Source: CAMTVQ01 sp947085255
Lineage (GTDB): Bacteria; Bacteroidota; Bacteroidia; Sphingobacteriales; Sphingobacteriaceae
Direction of reading: 5' to 3'
NCBI GenBank assembly: GCA_947085255.1
Contig: CAMTVQ010000014.1
Location: 21,876-85,875, forward strand
Length of the DNA: 64,000 nucleotides
The position numbers and the translations under genes are program-made. The first letter of the stretch is position 1. The number at the start of each line of letters is the position of its first letter. The notes under the pieces were generated by a model. It made no database searches, was not told the origin of the DNA, and was given only the letters and a program-made list of their open reading frames with translations. This document shows positions 27,173-36,302 of this stretch, piece after piece.

Positions 27173-27640
27173 ATGATTCAAGTAGGACAAAAAGCCCCTG
27201 ATTTTAAATTATTTAACACCGAAAAAAAAGAAATTACATTAAGCGAGCAAGCTGGAAAAAATGTAGTGCTTTTATTTTTCCCTTTAGCTTTTACCAGCAC
27301 GTGTACTGCCGAATTGTGTACCATGCGTGATGATATTGCGTATTACAACGGATTGAACGCTACCATTTTTGGTATTTCTGGTGACTCTTTGTTTAGTTTG
27401 GGTAAATTTAAAGAAGAGCAAAAACTAAACTTCGATTTGCTTTCTGATTTTAATAAAGACACCTCTACCGCCTATGGCGCCATTTACGAACTATTTGGTT
27501 TTGGCATGAAAGGCGTTACTAAACGTGCGGCATTTGTATTGGATAAAACAGGTACGGTACACTATACCGAAGTATTGGATAATGCCAGCGATTTACCTAA
27601 CTTCGAAGCAATCAATAAAACGCTTCAATCCCTAAACTAA
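27173..27640 (+). CDS. Peroxiredoxin (AhpC/TSA-redoxin family)
   Basis: 155 residues with a thioredoxin fold. The peroxidatic cysteine is Cys44 in the PLAFTSTC loop, and a second Cys49 (CTAELC) is placed as in BCP-type atypical two-Cys enzymes. No signal peptide, so cytosolic. It reduces hydroperoxides using a thiol donor. The stop overlaps the floA start by one base, so the two are probably co-transcribed; a shared membrane-stress role is speculation. Confidence 0.9.
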   Translation: MIQVGQKAPDFKLFNTEKKEITLSEQAGKNVVLLFFPLAFTSTCTAELCTMRDDIAYYNGLNATIFGISGDSLFSLGKFKEEQKLNFDLLSDFNKDTSTAYGAIYELFGFGMKGVTKRAAFVLDKTGTVHYTEVLDNASDLPNFEAINKTLQSLN

Positions 27641-28614
27641 TGGAACCAAGTTTAATATTAATGGTAGTAGGGGCTATAGTAGCCCTATTTTTATTTTTGT
27701 ACCTCTTTCCGGTAAATCTTTGGTTTACAGCACAATTATCGGGGGTAAAAATCAATTTACTCAATTTAGTATTGATGCGCTTACGTAAAGTACCGCCTTC
27801 TTTAGTGGTAAATGCACTCATCACTTCTACCAAAGCAGGTTTATCTATCACGTCCAACGAAATTGAAACCCATTTTTTGGCTGGCGGGCATGTAAACAAT
27901 GTAATCAAAGCACTTATATCTGCCGATAAAGCAAATATCCCTTTAACATTTAGATTGGCTACGGCCATTGATTTGGCAGGCAGAGATGTGTTTGATGCGG
28001 TACAACTATCGGTAAATCCACGTGTAATAAATACGCCACCCGTTGCTGCTGTGGCCAAAGACGGTATTCAGCTAATAGCCAAGGCACGCGTAACCTTACG
28101 CGCCAATATCAATCAATTAGTGGGTGGTGCAGGCGAAGAAACAATTTTAGCCCGCGTAGGTGAAGGTATTGTAACTACTATTGGTTCGGCGGTAAACCAC
28201 AAAGAAGTTCTGGAAAATCCAGACCGTATTTCTAAAGTAGTACTGGGTAAAGGTTTAGATTCGGGCACCGCTTTCGAAATTCTTTCTATTGACATTGCTG
28301 ATATTGATATTGGAGAAAATATTGGTGCAAAACTACAAACTGACCAAGCAGAGGCGGACTTAAAAGTAGCTAATGCACGTGCCGAAGAACGCCGTGCCAT
28401 GGCGGTAGCCGAAGAGCAAGAAATGAAAGCCAAAGCACAAGAAGCACGTGCCAAAGTAATTGAAGCAGAAGCACAAGTGCCTATGGCTATGGCAGAAGCT
28501 TTTAGAAACGGTAACTTAGGCGTAATGGATTACTACAAAATGCAAAACATAAAAGCCGATACCGAGATGCGCGATGCTATTGCTAAACCAGCATCTGGTA
28601 GAGACAAAAAATAA
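27640..28614 (+). CDS. floA: Flotillin-like protein FloA
   Basis: 324 residues, the usual length of the UPF0365/FloA family. An N-terminal hairpin membrane segment (about 5-28) is followed by an SPFH-like domain (RKVPPSLVVNALITSTKAGL, LSVNPRVINTPPVAAVAKDGI) and an Ala/Glu-rich coiled coil (about 225-290). FloA organises ordered membrane domains and affects membrane fluidity. Its coding region ends just before a bidirectional terminator. Confidence 0.93.
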   Translation: MEPSLILMVVGAIVALFLFLYLFPVNLWFTAQLSGVKINLLNLVLMRLRKVPPSLVVNALITSTKAGLSITSNEIETHFLAGGHVNNVIKALISADKANIPLTFRLATAIDLAGRDVFDAVQLSVNPRVINTPPVAAVAKDGIQLIAKARVTLRANINQLVGGAGEETILARVGEGIVTTIGSAVNHKEVLENPDRISKVVLGKGLDSGTAFEILSIDIADIDIGENIGAKLQTDQAEADLKVANARAEERRAMAVAEEQEMKAKAQEARAKVIEAEAQVPMAMAEAFRNGNLGVMDYYKMQNIKADTEMRDAIAKPASGRDKK

Positions 28615-28630
28615 ATTCTTTTCACATTAC

Positions 28631-28678
28631 AAAAAGCTGTGTATTCGCTATAACTTTTTAGCCAGTACACAGCTTTTT
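28631..28678. terminator. Bidirectional terminator between floA and the lamin-tail gene
   Basis: AAAAAGCTGTGTA (28631-28643) pairs with the inverse at 28666-28678, with A- and T-runs on both sides. The right arm lies inside the last codons of the minus-strand gene (QKSCV), so one hairpin serves both convergent genes. Confidence 0.75.
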
Positions 28679-31600
28679 TGTATCCGCTCGGTTTTGCCTT
28701 TTTGATCGAATACCTCTACGTAAATGATATAAATACCTACGGTTGCTTTTGCATTTTCTTCATTTGTACCATCCCATACAAACACATTATTAGTGCCCAA
28801 CAATTGGTTGCGTACCAAATGCTTTACCTCATAGCCTTTATCGGTGTATAAGGTAATATTAATCACTTCGCCTGCTGTAGCAGCGGGATACGTAATGGTT
28901 AATACATCATTATAGCCATCATTATCTGGCGAAAACGCTTCAGATGAAAGTGTAATTTTATCGCCTACGGTTGCTCCATCAAAAGCCTGCGAATTTTTGT
29001 AGGTAGGTGTGGCATAACCTGCTGTTGAGGCGGCAGAATGCCAATTGTTGCCCGTATTGGTGGGTTCGGTAAAGCGCAAGCGTTCCAAGGACACTCCTTC
29101 TGTTTCATCTATCAACGAAAAGTGCATTTTGTCGGAATAATCAAATCTATCCAACACTATTGTATCCTTATCCAGTAAAATTACCGCATCATCATCGTCG
29201 TTAAACGCTGGAAGCGTAGTACCTACAATAAATTGTGGATCGGGTACGTAGTAATTTTCTATTAACGTATCAGGCTCGGCGCACAACACAATGTATTGTC
29301 CGGGCTGAATCAATACCTGATTATCGCTTATCTTTTTAATAGTACCAATCTCATCTTTACTGTTTTTATCGGCAATATTCAGTTCTTTTAAATCGAGTAC
29401 TTTTTGCGAGGTATTGTAAATTTCTACAAAATCTACCCCATCCGATTTTGGGTTAAATAAAATTTCGTTAATCAATAAATCGCCAGGGGCAATTGCCAAT
29501 GCACGGGCAAAATCTTTGCGTGTACCATTTTGGGTAAGCAAACCATTACAATCTGCCAAGCTATCCACAAAAACAGTGTAGGTAATACCTCTTGCAAATG
29601 GTTCAGCAAATACAAATCGTACCGACGTAAACTCAGGACTGATTACCGTAATACTATCAATAGTAATAGCTGGCTCTATGCGGTAACGTGCAGGGTTTAG
29701 TGCCGCCTGCACATCTAAGGTCTTGGAAAAGCGTAACGCGATACGCATGCTATCAATAAGCGTAACATCCAAAAATTGAGGAGCTTCAATATCTTCCATT
29801 GTTTCGTAAACGCTGTTTTTACGTCCTGGTGTTCCACCCGCTTCATCCGTAGAGCCTATCCAATTGGCAATACCGTTGCAATGACTTAGAGGATTTATCA
29901 GTTCTAAGGTATAGCCACCTTCCTTCTTCTCCGAATCTTTGTACCAGTCATCGGTATAGGCAACTACATCAATCAAGTTACCTTCGGCATCGGCAAGGTT
30001 TAGTACATCCTCTGTATTATTCAGCGAAGGGAATGGCGATAAACCAACAGTTTTACCAAATCTGCTGTATAAAGCAGTATCTTTTTCGGGACAGATAATT
30101 ACATATTCTCCAGCCGCTATCACTACTGCGGTATCTATACTGCCATCCGAAGTAGGGTCAGAAAATACCAAACCTTGTAGATTAATAGCCGAATCGCTGC
30201 GGTTGTACAACTCCACAAATTCTACTTCTGGTAATCCCAAAACGGGAGAAGGATCGGCAAAAATTTCGTTGATAATAAGTTTTTTAGACGCTTTAAGTGA
30301 TTTACTAATGGTAAACGTAGTAGTAATGCTTACTGGCGATGCCGCACCGCAATAGTTGATATTGGCTAATTGCAAACTAAGTGGCGTATTAAGTGGAACG
30401 CTGGAACTTACAATGAGGATAGTTGCTACATATGGAGCTTCCGAAAACACACTATCTACCGTATAGCCTTGTGTGATAAATGTAAAATTTGCCACACTAT
30501 TTGCCGATAAACTATCCAATGCTTTGTTGAATGTGAGGAATAAGGTGGTATCGTTCAGCAATTTTACTTTTGTTACCGCAAAAGCTACTGCATCGGTATT
30601 GATTTGGCACACCGAATTTTGCTTGCCAGGGGTTCCGCCCGAAGTATCCGTAGTAGCTATAAAATTACCAGCGCCTGTACATGCCGAAGCTGGGTCGATG
30701 CGCTCCAATGTCCAACCACCATCGTTTTTCACTCCATCACGGTACCAATCGTCGGTATAGCTCAGCGTATCTACCAACACGTTACTGGCAGTACGAAGCG
30801 ACAATATACTTGCCGCATTGGTTAAACTAATAGAACTTATTGGAGCAATTTTACCAAAGGGTTTAAATTCAGCTGTATCGGCACGGGCACACACAATTAC
30901 ATAGCCTTTGGCGGCAATACTATCATCACCAAAAGTTTGTGTGGTACTGCCATGGCGTAATTTCCAGCCTTTAATACTTATGGCGGTATCTTTGGTGTTG
31001 TATAGTTCTATAAATTCTTTTTCGGGCAGGCTACGTTCGGGTGTAGGGTCTGCCATCAATTCATTAATCACAATATCACCAAGGGCAATAGTTACAAAAG
31101 CAAGTTGTGTAGTTATAGTTGCCGATACCGGCGCCATACCACCGCAGTAACTCATGTTTTGTGCCCGAAATACCAGCGGTGTATTTTTAGGCAATGCCTG
31201 AAAGCGTAAACTGACTGCAAAATAGGGCTCGATAGCTGTAGCAGTTAACACCGCTAACGTATCTATAGGCAGTATAATGCTAAAATTGCCCACTGTTGCC
31301 AAAGAAACACTATCTATCGATTTGTTGAAGGTAAGTGTAGCCAAGGTATCGTTGGTGAAAAGAATACTTGTAATTTTTAATGTAGTGGTATCTGTTTGTA
31401 GTCGAAATACTGAGTTTTGCTTACCAGGAGTACCTCCTACTGTATCATTGCTTGCTATAAAATTTGATGTTCCTGCACAACTTGATAAGGGGTCGATGCG
31501 CTCTAAGGTATATCCTCCTCCTTTTTTCACATCATCGCGATACCATTTATCGGTATAGGCTATGCTATCTATAAGCATACCGTTTGCTGCTTTTAAACTC

Positions 31601-32841
31601 AATTTATCACCACTATTATTGAGTGAAGGAAATGTAGAAAGCCCAATTACTCTACCATACTCTTTGTAATTTGTTGTATCAGGTCGCACACATAGTATAA
31701 GATATTCGTTAGCTGCAATGGTATCATTGCCAAAGCTGTAAGTACTGGTGCCATCGGTATATTTCCAGCCTGCTAGATTAATGGTTTTGGTATAGGTATT
31801 GTATAATTCTAAAAATTCGGTACCGGGCAGTTCTATTTGCGGACTAGGGTCGGCAAAAATTTCGTTCATAACTATATGACGTAAAGCAGGAACATAAGGC
31901 GGCGTATAGGTAAAACTAGCTGTACTTGCTGCTGCAATTGCATTATCTGCTCTGTCTTTTACATTGTTTATCGTGAGGATGTAGCTATTTTCTTGCAGCG
32001 TATTGGCTAAGGCAAGCACTGCTTTTGCGTTATTACCAGCTACTGTTGCCGCTGATATTACTCCAATACCTTTATTGATACTGTAGTTTGCTGCCGTTTT
32101 TAGTGATACACTATCCATAGCTTCGGAGAAAAGAACTTCCACATGGCTGGCATCAATAGCTGTTGTCGAAATTATAGTTGGCGGCGTTTTATCTACCACT
32201 ATTGGACCAACAGATATATCGTCGAAGAAATGTTTTTTGATAAACGAAGCGGTAGATTGCGAAATACTTATGCCGAAGAAACTGCTTGCAGTAAATGAAT
32301 TATCAGTAACGTTTCCTTCCGTAGCGTAGCTGCCAGTTGCCCCAACATCACGCGATAGCGTAAATAAATTTGCAGCCGAACGTGTTACTTTTACTTTTAG
32401 CGTGCTATTACTGCTATTTAAAATACCATCTGTTCCATCAATAATTTTGGTAATGGTGCCACTTACTTTTTTGTACAATGAAACTTCATCAGCAGTACCC
32501 CCAAGACGAATAAAGTACCCATTGCCTGTAGTCGATTTTAAATCTGCTCGGTCGCTGATTAAGTATACATCAACAAAATTAAAGCTAGAGGTATTGAATT
32601 GTAAGTTTACCCAAAACTCCCATTGGGCATTGCTTGCTGTTGTACTAGCTGTTGACAAGTAGAACGTAGTGTTGGGTGTAGATTTATTGGAGCGCAGCAT
32701 ACCCGATACCACCGTAAAAGCAGAATCTTCTCCGCTCCAAACAGGGTTAGTGGTAAAATTTCCATCCAAAAAATTATCAGATACCTGTGCCTGTGCAAAA
32801 AACGAACACGAGAGCGCCAGTAGCAGCAAAAAGTTTCTCAT
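28648..32841 (-). CDS. Large secreted protein with four lamin-tail-like repeats and a gliding-motility-type C-terminus
   Basis: 1397 residues. A signal peptide (about 1-18) is followed by a beta-sandwich region (20-210) and alternating Ig-like and lamin-tail domain (LTD) modules. Four LTD starts are visible: MNEIFADPSPQIELPG, INELMADPTPERSLPE, INEIFADPSPVLGLPE and INEILFNPKSDGVDF, spaced roughly 270 residues apart, each with EF(L/I/V)ELYN. Three LTDs contain a Y(T)D(K/D)WY and GGTPG(K/R)xNSV block. The last ~90 residues (FSPDNDGYNDVLTI ... FVWDGTN) resemble the CHU_C/gliding-motility C-terminal domain used for T9SS export. A role in adhesion or surface structure is inferred only. Confidence 0.85.
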   Translation of the reverse strand: MRNFLLLLALSCSFFAQAQVSDNFLDGNFTTNPVWSGEDSAFTVVSGMLRSNKSTPNTTFYLSTASTTASNAQWEFWVNLQFNTSSFNFVDVYLISDRADLKSTTGNGYFIRLGGTADEVSLYKKVSGTITKIIDGTDGILNSSNSTLKVKVTRSAANLFTLSRDVGATGSYATEGNVTDNSFTASSFFGISISQSTASFIKKHFFDDISVGPIVVDKTPPTIISTTAIDASHVEVLFSEAMDSVSLKTAANYSINKGIGVISAATVAGNNAKAVLALANTLQENSYILTINNVKDRADNAIAAASTASFTYTPPYVPALRHIVMNEIFADPSPQIELPGTEFLELYNTYTKTINLAGWKYTDGTSTYSFGNDTIAANEYLILCVRPDTTNYKEYGRVIGLSTFPSLNNSGDKLSLKAANGMLIDSIAYTDKWYRDDVKKGGGYTLERIDPLSSCAGTSNFIASNDTVGGTPGKQNSVFRLQTDTTTLKITSILFTNDTLATLTFNKSIDSVSLATVGNFSIILPIDTLAVLTATAIEPYFAVSLRFQALPKNTPLVFRAQNMSYCGGMAPVSATITTQLAFVTIALGDIVINELMADPTPERSLPEKEFIELYNTKDTAISIKGWKLRHGSTTQTFGDDSIAAKGYVIVCARADTAEFKPFGKIAPISSISLTNAASILSLRTASNVLVDTLSYTDDWYRDGVKNDGGWTLERIDPASACTGAGNFIATTDTSGGTPGKQNSVCQINTDAVAFAVTKVKLLNDTTLFLTFNKALDSLSANSVANFTFITQGYTVDSVFSEAPYVATILIVSSSVPLNTPLSLQLANINYCGAASPVSITTTFTISKSLKASKKLIINEIFADPSPVLGLPEVEFVELYNRSDSAINLQGLVFSDPTSDGSIDTAVVIAAGEYVIICPEKDTALYSRFGKTVGLSPFPSLNNTEDVLNLADAEGNLIDVVAYTDDWYKDSEKKEGGYTLELINPLSHCNGIANWIGSTDEAGGTPGRKNSVYETMEDIEAPQFLDVTLIDSMRIALRFSKTLDVQAALNPARYRIEPAITIDSITVISPEFTSVRFVFAEPFARGITYTVFVDSLADCNGLLTQNGTRKDFARALAIAPGDLLINEILFNPKSDGVDFVEIYNTSQKVLDLKELNIADKNSKDEIGTIKKISDNQVLIQPGQYIVLCAEPDTLIENYYVPDPQFIVGTTLPAFNDDDDAVILLDKDTIVLDRFDYSDKMHFSLIDETEGVSLERLRFTEPTNTGNNWHSAASTAGYATPTYKNSQAFDGATVGDKITLSSEAFSPDNDGYNDVLTITYPAATAGEVINITLYTDKGYEVKHLVRNQLLGTNNVFVWDGTNEENAKATVGIYIIYVEVFDQKGKTERIQKSCVLAKKL

Positions 32842-32886
32842 ATTTGTGGTCGATAAAGTGTCTTTAAATATACTTATTTATTATAT

Positions 32887-33879
32887 ATGCGTATAGCTGT
32901 AGTAGGTGCTACCGGTTTGGTAGGCACTAAAATGTTGGCTGTTTTAGCCGAGAGGAATTTCCCAGTAACTGAATTAATCCCCGTTGCATCTGCCAACAGT
33001 GTGGGTAAACAGGTTACTTATAAAGGCAAACAATACACCGTTGTAAGCATGGAAGACGCCATTGCTTTGAAGCCTGCTATTGCCCTGTTTTCGGCGGGAG
33101 GAAGTACTTCTTTGGAATTTGCCCCACAATTTGCAGCAGCTGGTATTACCGTAATTGATAATTCGTCGGCGTGGCGCATGCACCCCGATAAAAAACTGAT
33201 CGTACCCGAAATAAATGGGCACACACTTACTGCCACAGATAAAATTATAGCCAACCCCAATTGCAGTACCATACAATTGGTAATGGTGCTTAATCCGTTG
33301 CACAAAAAATATGGTATCAAGCGTGTGGTGGTTTCTACCTACCAATCGGTAACAGGTACGGGTGTAAAAGCCGTAACGCAGTTAATGAACGAGCGACAAG
33401 GTATTGCCGGAGAAATGGCTTATAAATATCCTATTGATCTAAATGTAATTCCGCAGATTGATGTATTTACCGAAAACGGTTATACCAAAGAGGAAATGAA
33501 GATGGTAAACGAAACCAAAAAAATTATGGGGGATGACACTATTCGGGTAACAGCTACCACGGTGCGCATACCAGTAATGGGCGGACATTCGGAATCTGTA
33601 AACATTGAGTTTGAAAAAGACTTCGATATCGAAACCATAAAAACGGTACTCAGCAAAGAAGAGGGTATTGTGGTGCAAGACAATCTAAGCGAACAATTAT
33701 ACCCTATGCCACTTACGGCACATGAAAAAGACGAGGTTTTTGTAGGACGTATTCGCAGAGACGAAAGTCAAGCGAATACGCTAAACATGTGGATTGTAGC
33801 CGATAACCTACGTAAGGGCGCTGCTACCAATGCCGTGCAAATTGCGGAGTATTTGGTAAAAAATGGAATAGTAGCTTAA
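32887..33879 (+). CDS. asd: Aspartate-semialdehyde dehydrogenase
   Basis: 330 residues. NADP-binding GATGLVGTKML (8-18), DNSSAWRM, and the catalytic Cys126 in NPNCSTIQ. It makes aspartate semialdehyde, the branch point to diaminopimelate/lysine, threonine and methionine, and so supplies DapD and MurE in this window and the trans-sulfuration enzyme indirectly. It ends one base before the convergent DUF3817 stop. Confidence 0.96.
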   Translation: MRIAVVGATGLVGTKMLAVLAERNFPVTELIPVASANSVGKQVTYKGKQYTVVSMEDAIALKPAIALFSAGGSTSLEFAPQFAAAGITVIDNSSAWRMHPDKKLIVPEINGHTLTATDKIIANPNCSTIQLVMVLNPLHKKYGIKRVVVSTYQSVTGTGVKAVTQLMNERQGIAGEMAYKYPIDLNVIPQIDVFTENGYTKEEMKMVNETKKIMGDDTIRVTATTVRIPVMGGHSESVNIEFEKDFDIETIKTVLSKEEGIVVQDNLSEQLYPMPLTAHEKDEVFVGRIRRDESQANTLNMWIVADNLRKGAATNAVQIAEYLVKNGIVA

Positions 33880-33880
33880 T

Positions 33881-34174
33881 TTATTCCTCTTTTTGCCAGG
33901 TTTTGTCCATTACAAAAGTACCAAATGGTAAAAGCGATGAAATAAATGCGGTGAGCACTTGCCAAAAACTCCATTTCTTAACTATCCATACCTGTAGCAA
34001 GCATACCATAAACAGTACAAATAGTACGCCGTGTGCCCAGCCTATCAGTTTTACAGGTTCTGGTATCCCAACAAGATATTTGAGAGGCATGGCTACGCCC
34101 AACAATACCAAGTAAGAAATTCCTTCGAGTAGGGCTACCAACCTAAATCTGCCAAGTGCTGTAGTAGTATTCAT
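33881..34174 (-). CDS. DUF3817 small membrane protein
   Basis: 97 residues from the ATG at 34174, with about three membrane segments (RLVALLEGISYLVLLGVAMP, WAHGVLFVLFMVCLLQVWI, WQVLTAFISSLLPFGTF), matching DUF3817. The open frame extends to 34297, but that extension is the translation of dispersed repeats (it reads CHPERSRR), so I reject the longer start. Function unknown. Confidence 0.82.
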   Translation of the reverse strand: MNTTTALGRFRLVALLEGISYLVLLGVAMPLKYLVGIPEPVKLIGWAHGVLFVLFMVCLLQVWIVKKWSFWQVLTAFISSLLPFGTFVMDKTWQKEE

Positions 34175-34218
34175 GTTATTATTTTGGTGTGTTATATTAT
34201 TTAACTGCACAATTACTA

Positions 34219-34245
34219 TCACCCTTCGACTTCGCTCAGGATGAC
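34219..34245 (-). repeat. Dispersed GTCAT-family unit
   Basis: Minus strand starts GTCATCCTGAGCGAAGTCGA. It lies in the 5' region of the DUF3817 gene and is the source of the spurious CHPERSRR peptide. Confidence 0.75.
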
Positions 34246-34273
34246 AAAAAGTATATTTCAATAATTTCCTACC

Positions 34274-34300
34274 GTCATGCCGAAATAAATTCGGCATGAC
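34274..34300. repeat. Perfect GTCATGC palindrome
   Basis: An 11-base perfect stem (GTCATGCCGAA with TTCGGCATGAC) and a 5-base loop, in the gap between the DAHP synthase stop and the DUF3817 gene. It may serve as an RNA 3' end, but the T-run is on the wrong side for a classic terminator. Confidence 0.7.
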
Positions 34301-34315
34301 AAAAAATATGTGTGT

Positions 34316-35398
34316 TTATTTTTCTTTTGTGTTGTTTAATATTTGTGTTTGCAAGTGTATCGATTCACGGTGAATACCTTTCAGCAGGTCTGAAATAAGT
34401 TCTTCCGATAGTCCAATTTCTTGACCATACTTACTGCGCGTTTGTACAATTTCTGCCCATCTATCTGGCTGAAAAATGCTCACATTGTTTTCTTTTTTAT
34501 ACCTACCAATATCTTTTACCAGTTTGTTACGCTCGGCCAATAACTCTAATGTATCAAAATCCAGCTTATCAATTTTCTTACGCAATAACAACAACTGATT
34601 CACAAACAATTCATTATCAGAATGTACATCACGTATCACCAAATTACGAAGTAAATCCCCTAACTCCTTCGGGCTCAACTGTTGTTCTTTATCGCTCAAA
34701 GCCTGTTCGGGGGCATGATGTGCTTCGATCATTAAGCCATCAAAATTCAAATCCATGGCGCGCTGTGCTACATGTGCAATTAAATCTTTAGTACCACATA
34801 TATGGCTGGGGTCGCAAATAAGTGGAATATCTGGCATTCTTCGTTTCAGTTCCAACGGAATTTCCCAATGCGGCACGTTACGGTATTGCTTTTTATCAAA
34901 TGAAGAAAAACCACGATGAATAGCTGCAATATTGGTAATTCCAGCTTGCTGTATACGCTCTATTGCCCCCATCCATAACTCTAAATCCGGATTGATGGGA
35001 TTCTTTATCAGCACAGGTATGTTTATTCCTTGCAACGCATCTGCAATTTCTTGCACTACAAAAGGACTTACGGTAGAGCGTGCTCCTATCCACAATATAT
35101 CAACACCAGCTGCCAAACTTTGCGCCACATGCTCGGCAGTAGCTACTTCTACTGCACTGTATAAGCCATTTGTTTGAGCGGCAGCTACCAACCAATCCAA
35201 TGCCTCTTTACCAATACCGCTAAACGTACCAGGGCGGCTGCGTGGCTTCCAAACACCACCACGCAATATGCTTACGTGTTCTTTTGCCAACATTGCCGCT
35301 GTGGCATGTATTTGCGCTTCATTCTCTACACTACACGGACCAGCTATTACCAACGGACGGGTAGTTAATTGCAATAGCTGTGGTACTTCTCGGTTCAT
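34316..35398 (-). CDS. Bifunctional DAHP synthase / chorismate mutase type II
   Basis: 360 residues from the ATG at 35398 (a GTG two codons upstream is less likely). The N-terminal DAHP synthase I/KDSA-type domain shows IAGPCSVE (18-25), RGGVWKPRSRPGTFSGIG, IGARSTVSPF and CDPSHICG. The C-terminal ~90 residues (about 265-350) are an all-helical chorismate mutase: LLLLRKKIDKLDFDTLELL, ERNKLVKDIGRYKK, IFQPDRWAEI. It joins the first step of the shikimate pathway with the branch to phenylalanine and tyrosine, and the mutase half often serves feedback control in such fusions. Confidence 0.94.
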   Translation of the reverse strand: MNREVPQLLQLTTRPLVIAGPCSVENEAQIHATAAMLAKEHVSILRGGVWKPRSRPGTFSGIGKEALDWLVAAAQTNGLYSAVEVATAEHVAQSLAAGVDILWIGARSTVSPFVVQEIADALQGINIPVLIKNPINPDLELWMGAIERIQQAGITNIAAIHRGFSSFDKKQYRNVPHWEIPLELKRRMPDIPLICDPSHICGTKDLIAHVAQRAMDLNFDGLMIEAHHAPEQALSDKEQQLSPKELGDLLRNLVIRDVHSDNELFVNQLLLLRKKIDKLDFDTLELLAERNKLVKDIGRYKKENNVSIFQPDRWAEIVQTRSKYGQEIGLSEELISDLLKGIHRESIHLQTQILNNTKEK

Positions 35399-35421
35399 AT
35401 ACACTTGTTTCTTTAAATATG

Positions 35422-36129
35422 CTATCCCTCTATCGGGTTTTTACCATCCAACTCACCCTGCACTGCTATAATTTTGTAGCGCACAAACAAATCTTCTCTA
35501 AACCAATTTTCGGTGCGTGCCAATCTGATGGCTTCGCTGTGTTGCGACATTTTGTAGGCAAAATTTTCGGCAGCTTCGGTGGTTTTCCATACACTAAACG
35601 TAATAGGATGCGAAAAAGGCCATTCGCCCATACCCGCTGTTAGTAATTTATCGGTAGCTGCTGCTAATCCATTATTGGCTTTGGGCACCTGCCGCCAAAA
35701 AGCAGGCAATTTACTAAAGCGCAACTTGGCACGGGTAAGTATGGCAACAGGATTTACTTGTTCGGTTGTTTTTGCGGGTAATGTTGGATACGGATTTTCC
35801 CCATCCCACACCCCTCTTGATTGAATGGGTTCCATTACCAAATGCAGTTGTTCAGTACTTATAAAGCGCAACCAACGCTGTAGCAAACTATTGGTAAAAT
35901 AGGGTACACGCAATTGCTCATCATCCCAAATAGCTAAAAAGCTATATTTACCCCAGTTTGGCAGGTGCGAAAAGCCTAAACCAGCACCATTACCCAATAA
36001 TTTACCTACCCGCATTCCTTTTGCTCTTGGAGTAAAAAATTTACTAAACCCCATAGTGCTAAAAGCTAAATAAGCGCTTAAAAAGCCACGAAATCGATAG
36101 AAAGTAAGGGTGGTAATGTGTGTGTGCAC
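35422..36129 (-). CDS. Spheroidene monooxygenase (CrtA)-like protein
   Basis: 235 residues, starting at GTG 36129. THITTLTFYRFRGF, GFSKFFTPRAKGMRVGKLLG, WGKYSFLAIWDDE and the C-terminal FSVWKTTEAAENFAYKM match what I recall of CrtA-like proteins in Bacteroidota. CrtA oxidises acyclic carotenoids in phototrophs; no carotenoid gene is nearby, so the substrate is uncertain. It lies 23 bases upstream of the DAHP synthase gene on the same strand and may share its transcript. Confidence 0.72.
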   Translation of the reverse strand: MHTHITTLTFYRFRGFLSAYLAFSTMGFSKFFTPRAKGMRVGKLLGNGAGLGFSHLPNWGKYSFLAIWDDEQLRVPYFTNSLLQRWLRFISTEQLHLVMEPIQSRGVWDGENPYPTLPAKTTEQVNPVAILTRAKLRFSKLPAFWRQVPKANNGLAAATDKLLTAGMGEWPFSHPITFSVWKTTEAAENFAYKMSQHSEAIRLARTENWFREDLFVRYKIIAVQGELDGKNPIEG

Positions 36130-36274
36130 CTAAAAAAAACCTTATTTGAGCTGTAAAGTTTGCAAAGTAACTAAATAATACGAAGCTAACTCCCTTAAAA
36201 AAGTACAGGCATCACTTATATTCCATCACTAAAAATATTCTGATTGTACGCCTATCAATTGCTGATACAAATTT

Positions 36275-36282
36275 TAACTTTG
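36275..36282 (+). promoter_or_regulatory. Candidate -7 box for the proline dehydrogenase gene
   Basis: TAACTTTG matches TAnnTTTG, 21 bases before the ATG at 36303; no well-spaced -33 element. Confidence 0.4.
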
Positions 36283-36302
36283 CGCTCTTATTCTGCTACT
36301 AA

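Noticed and set aside
26236..28454. Minus-strand ORFs opposite the RmlD-like and floA genes
   Set aside because: Antisense shadows of well-recognised proteins.
34175..34297. Longer DUF3817 protein starting at 34297
   Set aside because: The extra 41 residues are translated dispersed repeat with no family similarity.
34274..34300. Perfect palindrome as an intrinsic terminator of the DAHP synthase gene
   Set aside because: On the minus strand the T-run precedes rather than follows the stem; kept as a repeat.
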